Shown piece by piece: positions 11,660 to 21,906 of a DNA stretch of 64,000 bases. The stretch lies in assembly GCF_019649055.1 (NCBI RefSeq), contig NW_026570237.1, positions 1 through 64,000 on the forward strand, in the 5' to 3' direction. The DNA comes from Paramacrobiotus metropolitanus. Its lineage: Eukaryota > Tardigrada > Eutardigrada > Parachela > Macrobiotidae. The translations under genes and the position numbers were made by a program. The notes beneath the pieces are model-generated. The model saw nothing but the letters and a program-made list of their open reading frames with translations, was not told the origin of the DNA and did no database searches. Numbering within the stretch: position 1 is the first letter of the stretch; each line of letters begins with the position of its first letter.

Positions 11660-12547
11660 TCAGATGACGGTGGCCTCCGCCTTTTCCCATTCCGCCTCTT
11701 TCAGGCGCTCGATTTCGCGAAAAACAAGTGTTGACTCGCCGCGCGCGTACTCTAGGGCGCCTTTCAGGATGTCGGGAGTAACGCCGTCTGGTTGTTTAAT
11801 ATTCATATAATGCGCGGCGGCAATGCGGATCCGTTGGTCCGCATCAGGTCGGGCCGGTTGATCGTAGGTGTCCATAGGATCCGGATGAGTGGAGACGGGC
11901 ACGGCGCATTCCACTTCGTGTGTGAATGCGTACTGGATCGGTGGTGCCACGTCTTCGACGTTGGCTACTGGTAGCCGCGGTCGAAGGCGTGACGATACGG
12001 CCCCCCCATCATCCTCCAGGTGTTGGGGCGGACCATCTGGCATGGCTTCGTCGTGCGTCTCCTGGGGCAACGCCTCATCCTTTCCCCCGCTGTCTGAGAG
12101 CGAAGGCTCACCGTTTACGTTATTGTCCTGTAAAAACAAAGCACCAAAGCGTTCCTCTATTTCTGGGGACTGGGAGCGCGGGCACTGTCGTAAGTCGGTG
12201 GGCATGTAGATCTCAGGTTCGAGATGGAAGGACAGGCGGATCAGCTGTAAACCGTACAGCCTGGTGCGGTCGGTAACTCTGTCCTTGGCACGAAAGACGT
12301 TCGGAAAAACGTCTTTGATGGAGTTTACCAAGATACGCTGGAATACGCGGTCGCCCGCACCTTGGATGCCCGTAAAAGGTGCGACATGTTTCCTGAGATC
12401 GGCCAGGGTGATGTAACGCACTAAAGTCATGTCGGGGCGTTTGGATGGCTCCAAACGGGCTGGCTTCATTCGTAGGCGTACGATGTGAGGGATGGCAAGT
12501 TCCAGGAGTTCGACTTCGTAAATACTTAACCTATCTTGGCGACCCAT
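11660..12547 (-). CDS. Extra ORF of the retroelement, function unknown
   Basis: A 295-residue frame lies between env and the 3' LTR, in the same orientation as the other genes. I chose the ATG at 12,547 (MGRQDRLS). The frame is open further upstream through a hydrophobic run (ILIYIALCSLNII), but only from a TTG. Residues 1-110 look compact and mixed, 130-190 are acidic and probably disordered, and the last 40 are charged and helix-prone (FREIERLKEAEWEKAEA). There is no zinc motif and I recognise no family. Its position resembles that of accessory genes in complex retroviruses; a captured host exon is the alternative. Unlike pol and env, the frame is intact. Confidence 0.6.
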   Translation of the reverse strand: MGRQDRLSIYEVELLELAIPHIVRLRMKPARLEPSKRPDMTLVRYITLADLRKHVAPFTGIQGAGDRVFQRILVNSIKDVFPNVFRAKDRVTDRTRLYGLQLIRLSFHLEPEIYMPTDLRQCPRSQSPEIEERFGALFLQDNNVNGEPSLSDSGGKDEALPQETHDEAMPDGPPQHLEDDGGAVSSRLRPRLPVANVEDVAPPIQYAFTHEVECAVPVSTHPDPMDTYDQPARPDADQRIRIAAAHYMNIKQPDGVTPDILKGALEYARGESTLVFREIERLKEAEWEKAEATVI

Positions 12548-12784
12548 GATTATATTTAAAGAACACAATGCAATATAAATAAGTATGCAAATTACCAAGT
12601 ACGGATATGTAGAACTGTTTACTGTAGCGTTGCTATGGTAAAATGGCGATCGCGTGATGTGAGTGATAACACGTGTGCGCGTGCAGGCCAGTGGTCTGCC
12701 TTACTGTGTCTCTCTCTCGCTGTGTCCAGATACATCTCGTGCTTTAGGCAGAGTGTATGGCTGACTGGACATGAACGGCAAGTT

Positions 12785-12912
12785 GCCGTCCCTTTGCGGC
12801 GTATGGGAATAGTCGGACGACAGGTTGCCGTCACTTTGCGGCGTACAGCGAATCAAGTACTGTAGTGTAATCTACGGCTATGGGAAGACGGCCGTCACTT
12901 TGCGGCGTACGG
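12785..12912. repeat. Three GCCGTC-CTTTGCGGCGTA motifs
   Basis: GCCGTCNCTTTGCGGCGTA occurs near 12,787, 12,827 and 12,889, inside the retroelement between env and the extra ORF. The rest of 12,600-13,800 is non-coding by eye and includes an A/T-rich purine stretch near 13,670-13,790. Confidence 0.6.
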
Positions 12913-13800
12913 GTGAAGTCGAAAAGGTCGCAATGGCAGCCATATTCATTCGTGCGATTGCGAATGCAGTCGAAACATTACTGAGTTTGCGAAAGGTTGG
13001 AACATTGGCGGAGTCTTGACTGAATGGTCGAATCACAATTCCGGAAGCATTTGTTTTATTGTCGGATTAAAGAATAATAAAATATTAGAGACAAACAAAA
13101 AAATTGAAGATTATAAAACTAACGAACTGGAAATAAAGAAATGGAACAAATACTTACCAAGGAGACAGCGAGGTGTAGACAAGACCGAAGAGCATGCTGA
13201 TGTACTTACCATAACCGGTTAAAATGTTAATATTTATAATATTTAGGCGCATTGAATGTTAAGACTACGTTCCGCTATTAAGATTCCAGGGCGAGATGAT
13301 GATGGGTATTATGAGCACGCACGTTACACAGCTTACGATCTGGAACTCTTTTAACCGCTAAGCTGGACGATTCCTTTGACGGGTGGATGAGGTCCGTCTT
13401 AGCAAAATGAAAAGGAATCTAGGCCGATGTGGGTGCCAGTCACATTATTTGGCCAAAAGTGAACGTTTTGCCAGCTTAAGGCGAACCTCATACGAGGCGA
13501 CGCCGATGTGGGTGCAGAACTGATTAGACGCGGTGTAGTGTTGCAGCCTAGTTTGACTTTTTGCGGTTTTTATCCTTCACTGGACGCATATTGTACTCAT
13601 AACACATGGACGATGAAGACGATTTGACGGCTTAACATCGGAACATACTAGGTGACTCCATTTGTAATATTTTTTTTAAATTTGCGCTCTTTTCTCTTTT
13701 TTTTTGCGCTCTTTTCGCAAGAAAAATTTTTTAAGAAAACCAAAGCCAAAAGAAAACGAAAACAAAAGAATGAAAAGAAAATCAAAATGCTTTTCATTTA

Positions 13801-15725
13801 TCACTGACCGGTTTGTGTGCCATCTTGCGGCAACAGAAGGGCGGGCTCGATTTCGGTCGGGCAAGTAGCTTGTCGCTGCGCAGTGGTTGGTGCATTCTCA
13901 CGACCGGGTTGGTATCGAATTAACGTGTCTCGCGTGAATGTGCCCCCAAGATAAATCTGAGGATGATCGGGCGCTGGAACGGCTTCGTATATCTGACTGC
14001 GTCGGCTAGCCGCTCGACTAGGGACAATTCGATCACAGCAGCAGTTAAACAACCAAATTATCCAAAGCGAAACGTACGTGATAACACTGAAGCGATAACA
14101 CAAGTAAATTACGACTATGGAAGCCAAAAGGATAGCGATCGCTATAAAAACCCACATAACGATGTGCTTCGCTGTTGACACGACTGTTAGAATTGCTGTT
14201 CTTTCTTGCGTGGTTTGGATGAACTGGCCTATAGACGGCGATGCTTGCTCGTTAATTAGCCCATTAAGCTCACTCAAAATGTGGTACATTTCGTCGGTCT
14301 CTGTTGAAACGGAATCTAAGAATAGCCGGTCAGAGCGTTCGATAACCTGTTTGAACTGGGCATATGCGTGACGACGAGAAGCGGCGTAGCTAGGCTTAAT
14401 CGGTGTCCAATCACCAGAATCAAAACGATACAGATTACCTCTGAAATTAGCCAACGAGTTGGTACGATAGCAATTTTGAAATACGATCAGGGTTTCGCCG
14501 TCGCTAGCAATAGTGAAATTTCCTTCGTTCGAACGGTAAATCGGCTCAGTTCCGCAGGAAGTTTTGATGGCTGAAAATTGAACCTGACGAACTTGACACT
14601 GAGTTAGTATACCCTGATGACCAAACGATTGTAATCGATGACATTCAGTAAAACCGGCTAATTGTGCGGCCATAACGGGGCTGAGCTGCGAAAGGATAAA
14701 GAATGTCGCGCTTCGAGTACGATCGCTCAAACAATCTGAATAATGTAAATCATCGGCAAGAAAGTTGAAACGCTCAACGTTTTTGTCTTCATAAAACTGA
14801 AAATGGGCCACCATCGGTTCATAGATATTTTTTTCGCATTGCTAGCCAAGTGCTATTGTGAACCCACATCAAACCCCTGTCTGGCAATACATGTTCTTTC
14901 TGTGAATCGAGGGGAAAATTAGTCGTGGGAAAGCGAAGTAATAAATACGGGTCGTCAATTACTGCGTGGTAGGTTTCATTACAGACAGTAATCTCGGTTG
15001 TATTAATTGAAATGTCGACCTGGTTCTGCGCGTCCTTAATCATACACATATCTCAATGCCGGCTACGACCTGTTTGGTTGACAAAATAGCTGGTCCTTGA
15101 TACACCTGTTTAACATCGCACTGAGATTTCTGACCTAATCTATCACTTTGCCACACGTAGGTGGTTGCATGCGAGTAGGCATATCCCGTGTTTCTGGATT
15201 GAGCAATTTCGCCGGTAACGGACCACAGCGTCCCGTTGATTTCTTCTAAAGTAATTTGTTCATAGACACAGTTAACGACTTCATGGACCACCGTTCGAAA
15301 ATATCTCCATTCTGCGGTAGGAGTGGCCTTAAACTCCCACACATTGCCTGACTTGTGCATAGGATTACCAAAAGAATTACCGGTCTGTACTAAACGCCAA
15401 CAATCCTGCTCCGAGAGCGGAGCTGGACTCTGGTAATTAACGGTGTCTGTCGATCCGGACCAAAACGTATCTACTTTAACTCCCAACTTGACGGTTTTAC
15501 ACGCATAGCCTGGTATTTTTCGTTCAACCCTGTTGTGTTCGTACAGTGAATACGTGATGCTCACAGCTTGACTCTTAATAGGTGCCGCATTGCAACTCTG
15601 GTACTGTCCTAAATCAATGACACTCCTACGCGCACAACGTCCGTCCAGTCACATACCGACACGGATATAGCCAGTACATTACGGAAAAACAAAACGTACA
15701 AGAACATGACAACAAATGTTCCCAT
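13801..15725 (-). pseudogene. env: Envelope glycoprotein (env), frame-broken
   Basis: The coding sequence starts at the ATG at 15,725 with a hydrophobic signal-peptide-like segment (VVMFLYVLFF). It continues through an ectodomain with many Cys and N-glycosylation sequons (INGT, NSTW, NETY, GNFT). It ends with a transmembrane segment (about residues 217-240 of the last frame), a second hydrophobic stretch and a cytoplasmic tail of about 75 residues. The frame changes near 15,610, near 15,045 and at an A-run near 14,825, so the copy is not contiguously readable. The likely role is virion membrane fusion and entry. I cannot place it confidently in a glycoprotein family. A second, decayed relative lies at 24,660-25,275. 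Confidence 0.75.
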
Positions 15726-16021
15726 TATGGGATGGTACGGTACCGTTACAGGAATGGAAAGGTCACACGAGAGCGGCCGGTACTGATGAAAAGCGATGAA
15801 GAAAGGTCGCGGCACGATAAATATCCCGCTGTCGTTGACAATATGCTACGTTTCGATAAGGCGTGATGGCTTATGGCGTTCCCGGGCAGATCTTCGGACA
15901 ACTGGAGACTGTAACTGATGCACTTCGGAAGTCAGTGTGTCGCTTTTATCCTCGTCGGAACTTTCGGAACTTTCGGTTTCGTCGCTCGGAGCGTCGGAAG
16001 GCTCCGATGGTATGTCATTAT

Positions 16022-18836
16022 CTAGTTCATCTTTGTCAAGAATGCCATATCGTTATCATTATCATTAGCGACTGATGCCAAATCGGTTGGTGGAATTATA
16101 TCGATATTTTTTTCGGAAGGTAATTCATCGTTTTCTCGAGCAAAATATTTCTTCAATCGTTCAACGTGCACGATATACGGCTTGCGTTTACCAGTTAATG
16201 GTTTTAATTTGTAATTAACGGGGCTCGTCTGTTCGATTACTGTGAGTGGACCGGTCCATTTACGAAGTAATTTATTCGTCAGTCCCTGGGCGGTAATCGG
16301 GCGCCACTCTAGCACCAGATCGCCGGTCTTAAACAGCGGACTATCGCTGCGCTTTGCATTAAAGCGCGGCGCTTCTTTATCGTGGGTTTGATTAACTTTT
16401 TCGATTGTGATCTCTCTGGCCTTATGTACCCAATTTTGAATAGCGGAAAAGTAATCGGCTGGGTCGGCGACTTCTTCGTATCCATCAAATTCGAATGCCA
16501 CATCGATGGGCAGCAATGCCGGCCGGCCGTACACCAGTTCAAATGGTGTATAGCCGGTTGTTTCGGATTTACTAGTATTCATGACAAATGCTGCATACTT
16601 GACTGCGAGATCCCAGTTCTTCTGGTCGGTGTTGGTGTAATGACTGATGATATTAACAAGAGTTTTTAACGCTCTCTCTGCCATACCATCCGCTTGGGCG
16701 TGATAAGCGGTGGTTAAGAGGTGTTTGATATCGAGTAATTCAAGAATTTCTTGTACGATGTGACCTGTGAAATGCCGCCCACGATCGGTGAATAATTCCC
16801 TAATGCACCCATGTGACAATATAATGTCTTCGACGATAAAATTCGCGGCTGTTGTGGTAGTGGCTTTCTGAACGGGTTTCGCAATGACAAATTTTGTCAT
16901 GGGACAAATTGCTAACAGTATGTATTTATGTCTGCGAGGTGTTATAACGAACGGTCCGCAATAGTCCATATGGACACGCACGAATGGGCCAGAGACACGA
17001 AGTGGCTGTAAAAAGCCTCCGGGGCGTTGAGGTGGATCATTACGGTGTTGGCAGCTTTCACAAGAAGCCACATACCGAGCTACACTTTCTAAACTGCCTG
17101 GGTAATAATAACGATCCTTTATACGGGCGTATGTTCGTGCGACGCCTAAATGTCCACTGTTAATGGCGTCATGTGCCTCAGCCAGCATGGTCGGCCAGAC
17201 TGACTTAGGGACAACAAGCAAGAGATGGTAGCGGCCATCTCTGATGACTTTACGATAAAGAATGCCGTCTTTTTATGTAAGCTAGTGTCCGTGTCTTGAA
17301 TTTCAGATGAGTAGGATCGTTAATAATTGACAAAATGTTCTTGCAGAAAGGATCATTTTCTTGTAGGCTTTGTAAGTCTAGTTTCGGTGTAAAAAATAAA
17401 GGGGTTGTGAATAAATTACGAATTGGGTGATCATTTTCAATGGGAAATCGCGATAAAGCATCGGCAAGTGAGTTGTGTTTGCCTGGTCGATAGATTACGG
17501 TAAAATTGTACGGTGTTAAGCGCATAATCCAGCGTGCGAGCCGGTTTGTCGGATTTTTAACTTTGAGTAAGGCTCCGATAGCGGAGTGGTCGGTAATGAC
17601 CTTGAATTGGTTAGGGCCTGAGATATAATAATGAAATTTCTCGATACCAAAAACAACGGCGAATAACTCTAGCTCTGTTGCGCCGTAATTTCGCTGCGCT
17701 TTATTAAGAGATTTGCTAGCGTAAGCGATTGCAAAATCTCGATCGGCTTTCTTTTGTATGAGCACGGCACCGACACCTACTGCTGACGCATCGGTATGAA
17801 TTTCGCATGGTAAATTTTCATCGAAATGGACTAGTATTGGGGCAGAAATCAGGCGATTTTTCAGCTGGATAAATGCACTTTCTTGTTTTTCCGTCCAGTC
17901 GAAAATGACATTTTTGTGAAGAAGACTGATTAACGGGGAAGCAAGTTCAGCATAATTTTCAATGAATCGGCGAAAATAGCTTGTTGTTCCCAAACCCTCT
18001 GAGCGATTTTAAATTATGAGGACGGGGAAATTCGGAGATAGCTTTTACTTTTTCGGGATCTGGTGACAAACCCTCTTTGGTTATTCGATGACCAAGAAAG
18101 GTCACGGTCGAAAAGCCGAAAGAGCATTTGATTGGTTTGATTTTAAGTCCCGAATATTTTAGTCGGGTCAGAACTTCTTCAACGTGTATTAAATGATCTT
18201 CGAACGAAGAGGAATAAACCTGAAAATCATCTACGTAAAGTAAACAATAGAGTTGCTTTAGATCGCCGAACAGCCTATCAATCAGGGGGCAAAATGTAGC
18301 GGGTGCATTTGTTAACCCAAAACACATGCGTTTGTATTCGTACAAGCCGCCGGGAAAGCCGGGTGCCGACGGCACGAGAAAAGCGGTTTTGTGTCGATCG
18401 CACTCTGCGATTGAGATATTATGAAATCCATTATACAAGTCGAATTGAGTGAAAATTTGAGCACCATCAAGGGAATCCAGCATTGCTTGAATATTACCCA
18501 TTGGATAACTATCTTTGATCGTTACGCTGTTAAGCGGGCGGGAATCAACGCATAGGCGGTATTCTTTTGACTTTTTTCGAACGAGCAGAACGTTGGCAGC
18601 ATAGTCGCTGTGTGAAGGCTGAATGATATCGGCCGCAAGCAATTCTCGTACTTGGCGAGCAATTTCTCTTCGTTGGAATGGACTGAAATTTCTCAGTTGT
18701 TCACGAATGGGCAGTGAATTGCCGGTATCGATATGATGCTCTACTAACGTACAGTGGCCAGCTATGCTGTTATTGGTGGGAAATACATCAGAGTATCGTT
18801 TAAGTAGTTTTAGATATTCTGCTTTCGGTGCGGCGG
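16022..18836 (-). pseudogene. pol: Pol: reverse transcriptase, RNase H, integrase
   Basis: RT (about 18,836-17,993) has the LLYVDDFQVYS active site and the FTQFDLYNGFHN and FGLTNAPATF motifs. RNase H (17,993-17,250) has EIHTDASAVGVGAVL and the GKHNSLADALSRF tail of the gypsy connection. Integrase (17,221-16,022) has an H-H-C-C zinc region ending CESCQ, the catalytic acidic residues in HMDYCGPF, LFTDRGRHFT and ADGMAERALKTL, and a C-terminal domain near KWTGPLTVIEQ. It reverse-transcribes and integrates the element. The frame changes near 17,992 (a T run) and near 17,270 (an A run), separating RT from RNase H and RNase H from integrase. All motifs are otherwise intact. Confidence 0.9.
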
Positions 18837-19583
18837 TAAATCGGGGCAGAAATTAAGTTGTTGCCATTCGTCGTCGGTAAGGGGAACAGGAAGTGCCGCT
18901 TTGTCGTCAAACCATGGTTCAAAAGGCGTATCAGGGTTATCGTCGCTGTTATCAAAACAATTTTCACATGAAGAAAAAATAGGTTGTTCGGCGGATTCCG
19001 CATGGTTAGGTGCGATTGAAAAATCATCGATGTAATGTTGAATGGTACCCACTAACGGATGGGAGGATAGTTGGTCATCATTGACAGTTTCAGGTGTATG
19101 GATAGGTTCAGTTACGATTGGACTGGTGGGTAGAGTGACGAAAGTCGGAAGTGACACGAGAGGAAACATTGCGTAAACGGAAGTGCATTGTTGACTGCGC
19201 GGGTTTGCCAAAATTAGCGTTTCAAAATTCAAAACGAACGGCGTGTCGTTGAGGAAGTCCATCGCCAACAGGAAGTCGAATGGGAACGATTCTACTACGG
19301 CGAATACGTGATATATATAATACCCGAGTAATTCTACATAAACGTCGGCTGCATGCATTAACGGAATGGTCTGACCGGAAACAACGGAAACGACGGCGGG
19401 ATCCCTTTCAAAAATACGGCAATATCTGTTAGCGAAATCACGTGAAACAATACTTATGCCACTGCCGGTATCAATAACGGCTACTGCGAGTCTATGCATT
19501 GCACGGATGTAACAAGTGACAGGTGTGTTACGTGTAGGGCGCTGTTTGTCTGTCATACGTGCCCTAGGAAGCATGACAGGCAC
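18810..19583 (-). CDS. pro: Retroviral-type aspartic protease region (pro)
   Basis: A reading frame of about 257 codons has the aspartic protease signature VIDTGSGISIVS near its start, followed by the hydrophobic flap and strand pattern. After it comes a long acidic linker of about 130 residues before RT. It would cleave Gag and Pol precursors in the particle. It has no ATG of its own at the junction and begins in the −1 frame of gag exactly where gag ends. It also ends at TAA 18,810 with RT continuing in its −1 frame. That arrangement suggests expression only by ribosomal frameshifting, with pro in its own frame as in betaretroviruses. Confidence 0.8.
   Translation of the reverse strand: MPVMLPRARMTDKQRPTRNTPVTCYIRAMHRLAVAVIDTGSGISIVSRDFANRYCRIFERDPAVVSVVSGQTIPLMHAADVYVELLGYYIYHVFAVVESFPFDFLLAMDFLNDTPFVLNFETLILANPRSQQCTSVYAMFPLVSLPTFVTLPTSPIVTEPIHTPETVNDDQLSSHPLVGTIQHYIDDFSIAPNHAESAEQPIFSSCENCFDNSDDNPDTPFEPWFDDKAALPVPLTDDEWQQLNFCPDLPPHRKQNI
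18837..18843 (-). promoter_or_regulatory. Candidate −1 frameshift site, pro to pol
   Basis: The minus strand reads CGATTTA with pro codons GAT TTA in register. A −1 slip here enters the open RT frame, which reads through a TAA-free stretch past the pro stop at 18,810. The heptamer differs by one base from the known GGATTTA type. No stem or pseudoknot was computed. Confidence 0.45.
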
Positions 19584-21145
19584 TAGTTTTCCGGCTGCGG
19601 CATAATGAATGGCACAGACTCGTAATCGGACGGGCCCTGTCCAGAGTTTACGAAGTACTGTGGGATTGTTCTCGAAGGTTGCTGCGTCAGTTGTAAGGTG
19701 GGTTGAGGCGGAGGTAACTGATTGTGAGGCGGTGGTGGGGGTGGTGGCGGCAACGAGTGAAGAGAGTTAGTACGCGGATTGAAGCGGTAATTTATCGGCG
19801 GCTCCGACCCAGGCGGTTGCGCAATCCGCTGCGGGCAAGAGCGCTGAATATGACCTATGCCGCCACAGTCGTAGCAAATTGGTTGACCATCAGGGGCGAT
19901 GGAGATATTAGGGTTCTGGCGGCGGTAAGCGCTGTAACCCTCGCGATTACTCATTAACCGGCCGTTGCCACGACCACGATAGTTGTTGTTTCGAAAATTG
20001 GTGGCGAGTTTTATTGCTGCTACTTCTGCCCGCAAGGCGTCAATTTGGGCATCCTTATTTGCGTCTTTAACAATGTGTGTTATTTGATCGACAAGTTGAT
20101 TATTTGGCATTATCGGATTATTTGGCAGCGTTGTGTACGCGTTAATGGATTTGTTATTAATCATCGATTGTAATTGCGGTACTAATGTGGCTAGATCGTG
20201 AGTCAACGCATTGGCAGTGTTTGCCAAATTCTGCTGAGCCACCTGTGAACTACTGATGACGACCTTATTCGGGCTTGTTTGTTCGGGTTGTTTCAGTAAT
20301 TGGTGTTTAACTGCCAATAATTTCAATTTTTCCGTGAATTCTTGTGGTGTTTTAGGGTCTTTATCGAGAAATTCAATTTGGAGTTGGCGGGGTAATCCAT
20401 CTAGCAATTTATGCGTTTTTGTTAAGTCATCTGCCTGGGGGTTGTCAATCTCAAAATAACTCAAAACTTGGAACACGTATCCCATTGGATCATCCAGTAC
20501 CTTTTCGGGTTGATGTTGCAATACGATCTCATGACGATTTTTGCGAAAAGTTTTAAGAAATTCATCCTTTGCGTTGTCAAACGTTTGAATGGTCGGATTA
20601 GCATTAAACCATTTTAGAGCGTTACCCTGTATGGCAAGTTTGAAATAATCAAGATAGTCATCACGTCTTATTTTATTAGCTACACAAACGTTGTTAAATC
20701 GACTAAGAAACTCGACGGCATCTTCATGTGGAAATGCATGAAAAGTTGGTAGATCTTTAATTTGTAATTTAGGTACTCGGTCAGCCTGATCGACTAACCG
20801 AGTCAGAACGTTATTTGTAACCGTCTGTTAAGCTGCAGTGCTGTCAGTAACCGACTTAATAATTTTTGCTAAATCTTCGGCGTTCATTATTATGGTTTCG
20901 TTTGCGTTATCCGACGTGTTATCTGACGACTGATCTTCGGGTGAATCTAGCTCGATATCAGACTCTGAAGGTGAAGTCTGAATCTGCACGTTTTTCTGTG
21001 CATGCCTTAGTGCTAATTTTTCTTTACGGGCTTGGTTAATACGTTCTTCACACTCTCTAGATACTTCAAACGGGGTCTTATTTTGTAAGAACGGGTCGAA
21101 ACTGTTTTCGGTATTACGGCGTTTAGACGCGAGGGTGTACTTCAC
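19583..21145 (-). pseudogene. gag: Gag polyprotein, one internal stop
   Basis: One frame is open from about 21,145 to 19,583 apart from TAA at 20,826-20,828. The first part (21,145-20,829) is charged, with a long acidic Ser/Glu/Asp stretch. The second part has a helical capsid-like region, then a single zinc knuckle C-x2-C-x4-H-x4-C (CYDCGGIGHIQRSC) and a proline run. It would form the particle core and bind genomic RNA. There is no ATG at the 5' edge; the first in-frame ATG is at 20,887, just before the stop. The true start or the stop is therefore affected by mutation or base error. Confidence 0.8.
19586..19592 (-). promoter_or_regulatory. Candidate −1 frameshift site, gag to pro
   Basis: The minus strand reads GGAAAAC directly before the gag TAG, with gag codons GAA AAC in register. 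A −1 slip gives AAA in the A site and enters the protease frame. It is a near-canonical heptamer; the P-site pairing is imperfect. A proline/repeat-rich gag tail lies upstream. RNA structure was not computed. Confidence 0.45.
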
Positions 21146-21314
21146 TACCCGGTAGGACTGGACTTACGGTAACGTCTGGGACGGTAGGTGTAGTAGCGAT
21201 CGAAGTAAATGTGTGACGGGCTGGGGAAGGTGGTTAACGTTGTTAACGCAAGTAAGCAGACTATGAATCAGTGACCTTTAGGTGGTAAGATGTTCGCACT
21301 GTACGGCCTCCAAA

Positions 21315-21506
21315 TGTCGCAGGAGACGCTGCAACTCGCTATGTGTGGCGAAACGACAGAACGCGAGCAACCGTGAGCGTTTGTTGTTGAGCAGACACAA
21401 AACCAAGAACAACCGAACCGATATCGGCGGCTACGCCGATATAAATATGAAAACAAACATGCCCGGAAGGGCAAAGAACACGTATATCACGGGTGTACCC
21501 GTGACA
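21315..21506 (-). repeat. 5' LTR of the retrovirus-like element
   Basis: 192 bp, one mismatch to the 11,060-11,251 copy. Transcription of the element would start here and run toward lower coordinates. Just inside it the minus strand reads TTTGGAGGCCG. The TGG could start a primer-binding site, but I cannot match it to a tRNA. Confidence 0.93.
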
Positions 21507-21518
21507 ATATGTTGGCCA

Positions 21519-21901
21519 GAATGTCAGAACCGGGCAGTTTAATGACTCCGCCGCGGCCCGCTAGAATTTTATCGGCCGCAGTGCGAAGGGCGCAGGTGAA
21601 AGAAGAACCGTCGAGTGCTTCTTCTGCATCGGATTCATCATCGTTAGGCACATCATCAGTTAGTTTGCGGACCGTGGTGCAGCAGCGGGCACCGATGCCC
21701 GATTCGGACGTGTCGCCTTCGAGTGAGGTGCCGATTGTTTGTTTGCGATATCGCAGCGGCAGAGCTGATCAATGTCAACCCAGTACGTACCGTGGGATTG
21801 TTGAAGCTGCTCGACGAGTCTATCAGCCGCGCCGTCGGGATGATTCTACGCCACCATCATCACCACCGAGTCCAGTTAGAGAAGTGGGGCGATGTTTGTG
21901 A
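21519..21901 (+). CDS. Possible 5' exon of a host gene at the insertion site
   Basis: The ATG at 21,519 (MSEPGSL), nine bases beyond the target duplication, opens about 127 codons. They encode a Ser/Pro/Arg-rich, probably disordered sequence (EEPSSASSASDSS). From about 21,760 a different frame (AAELINVNPVRTVGLLK) looks more protein-like, so a splice or frame change may occur there. I recognise no family. If it is real, the LTR element inserted in or just upstream of its 5' untranslated region. Confidence 0.35.
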
Positions 21902-21906
21902 ATAAG

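Larger units (their letters stand above)
11056..21510 (-). mobile_element. Ty3/gypsy-type retrovirus-like element with env
   Basis: A 10.4-kb element read on the minus strand, bounded by 192-bp LTRs (11,060-11,251 and 21,315-21,506) that begin TG and end CA. It is flanked by ATAT at 11,056-11,059 and 21,507-21,510, the 4-bp duplication usual for this superfamily. In transcription order it holds gag, protease, RT, RNase H, integrase, env and an extra ORF. RT before RNase H before integrase is the Ty3/gypsy (Metaviridae) and retrovirus order. The LTRs differ at one position, so insertion is recent, yet gag, pol and env carry breaks. Env-bearing members are called errantivirus-like; infectivity cannot be judged here. 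Confidence 0.93.

Noticed and set aside
11413-12276. Plus-strand frames at 11.4-12.3 kb
   Set aside because: Antisense shadows of the extra ORF of the retroelement.
17250-17993. Programmed frameshifts inside pol (RT to RNase H to integrase)
   Set aside because: No known element separates these domains by frameshift. The changes fall at T and A runs, so mutation or base error is simpler.
21290-21314. Primer-binding site of the large element
   Set aside because: The TGG near the LTR edge is followed by sequence I cannot match to a tRNA 3' end, so I do not call it.
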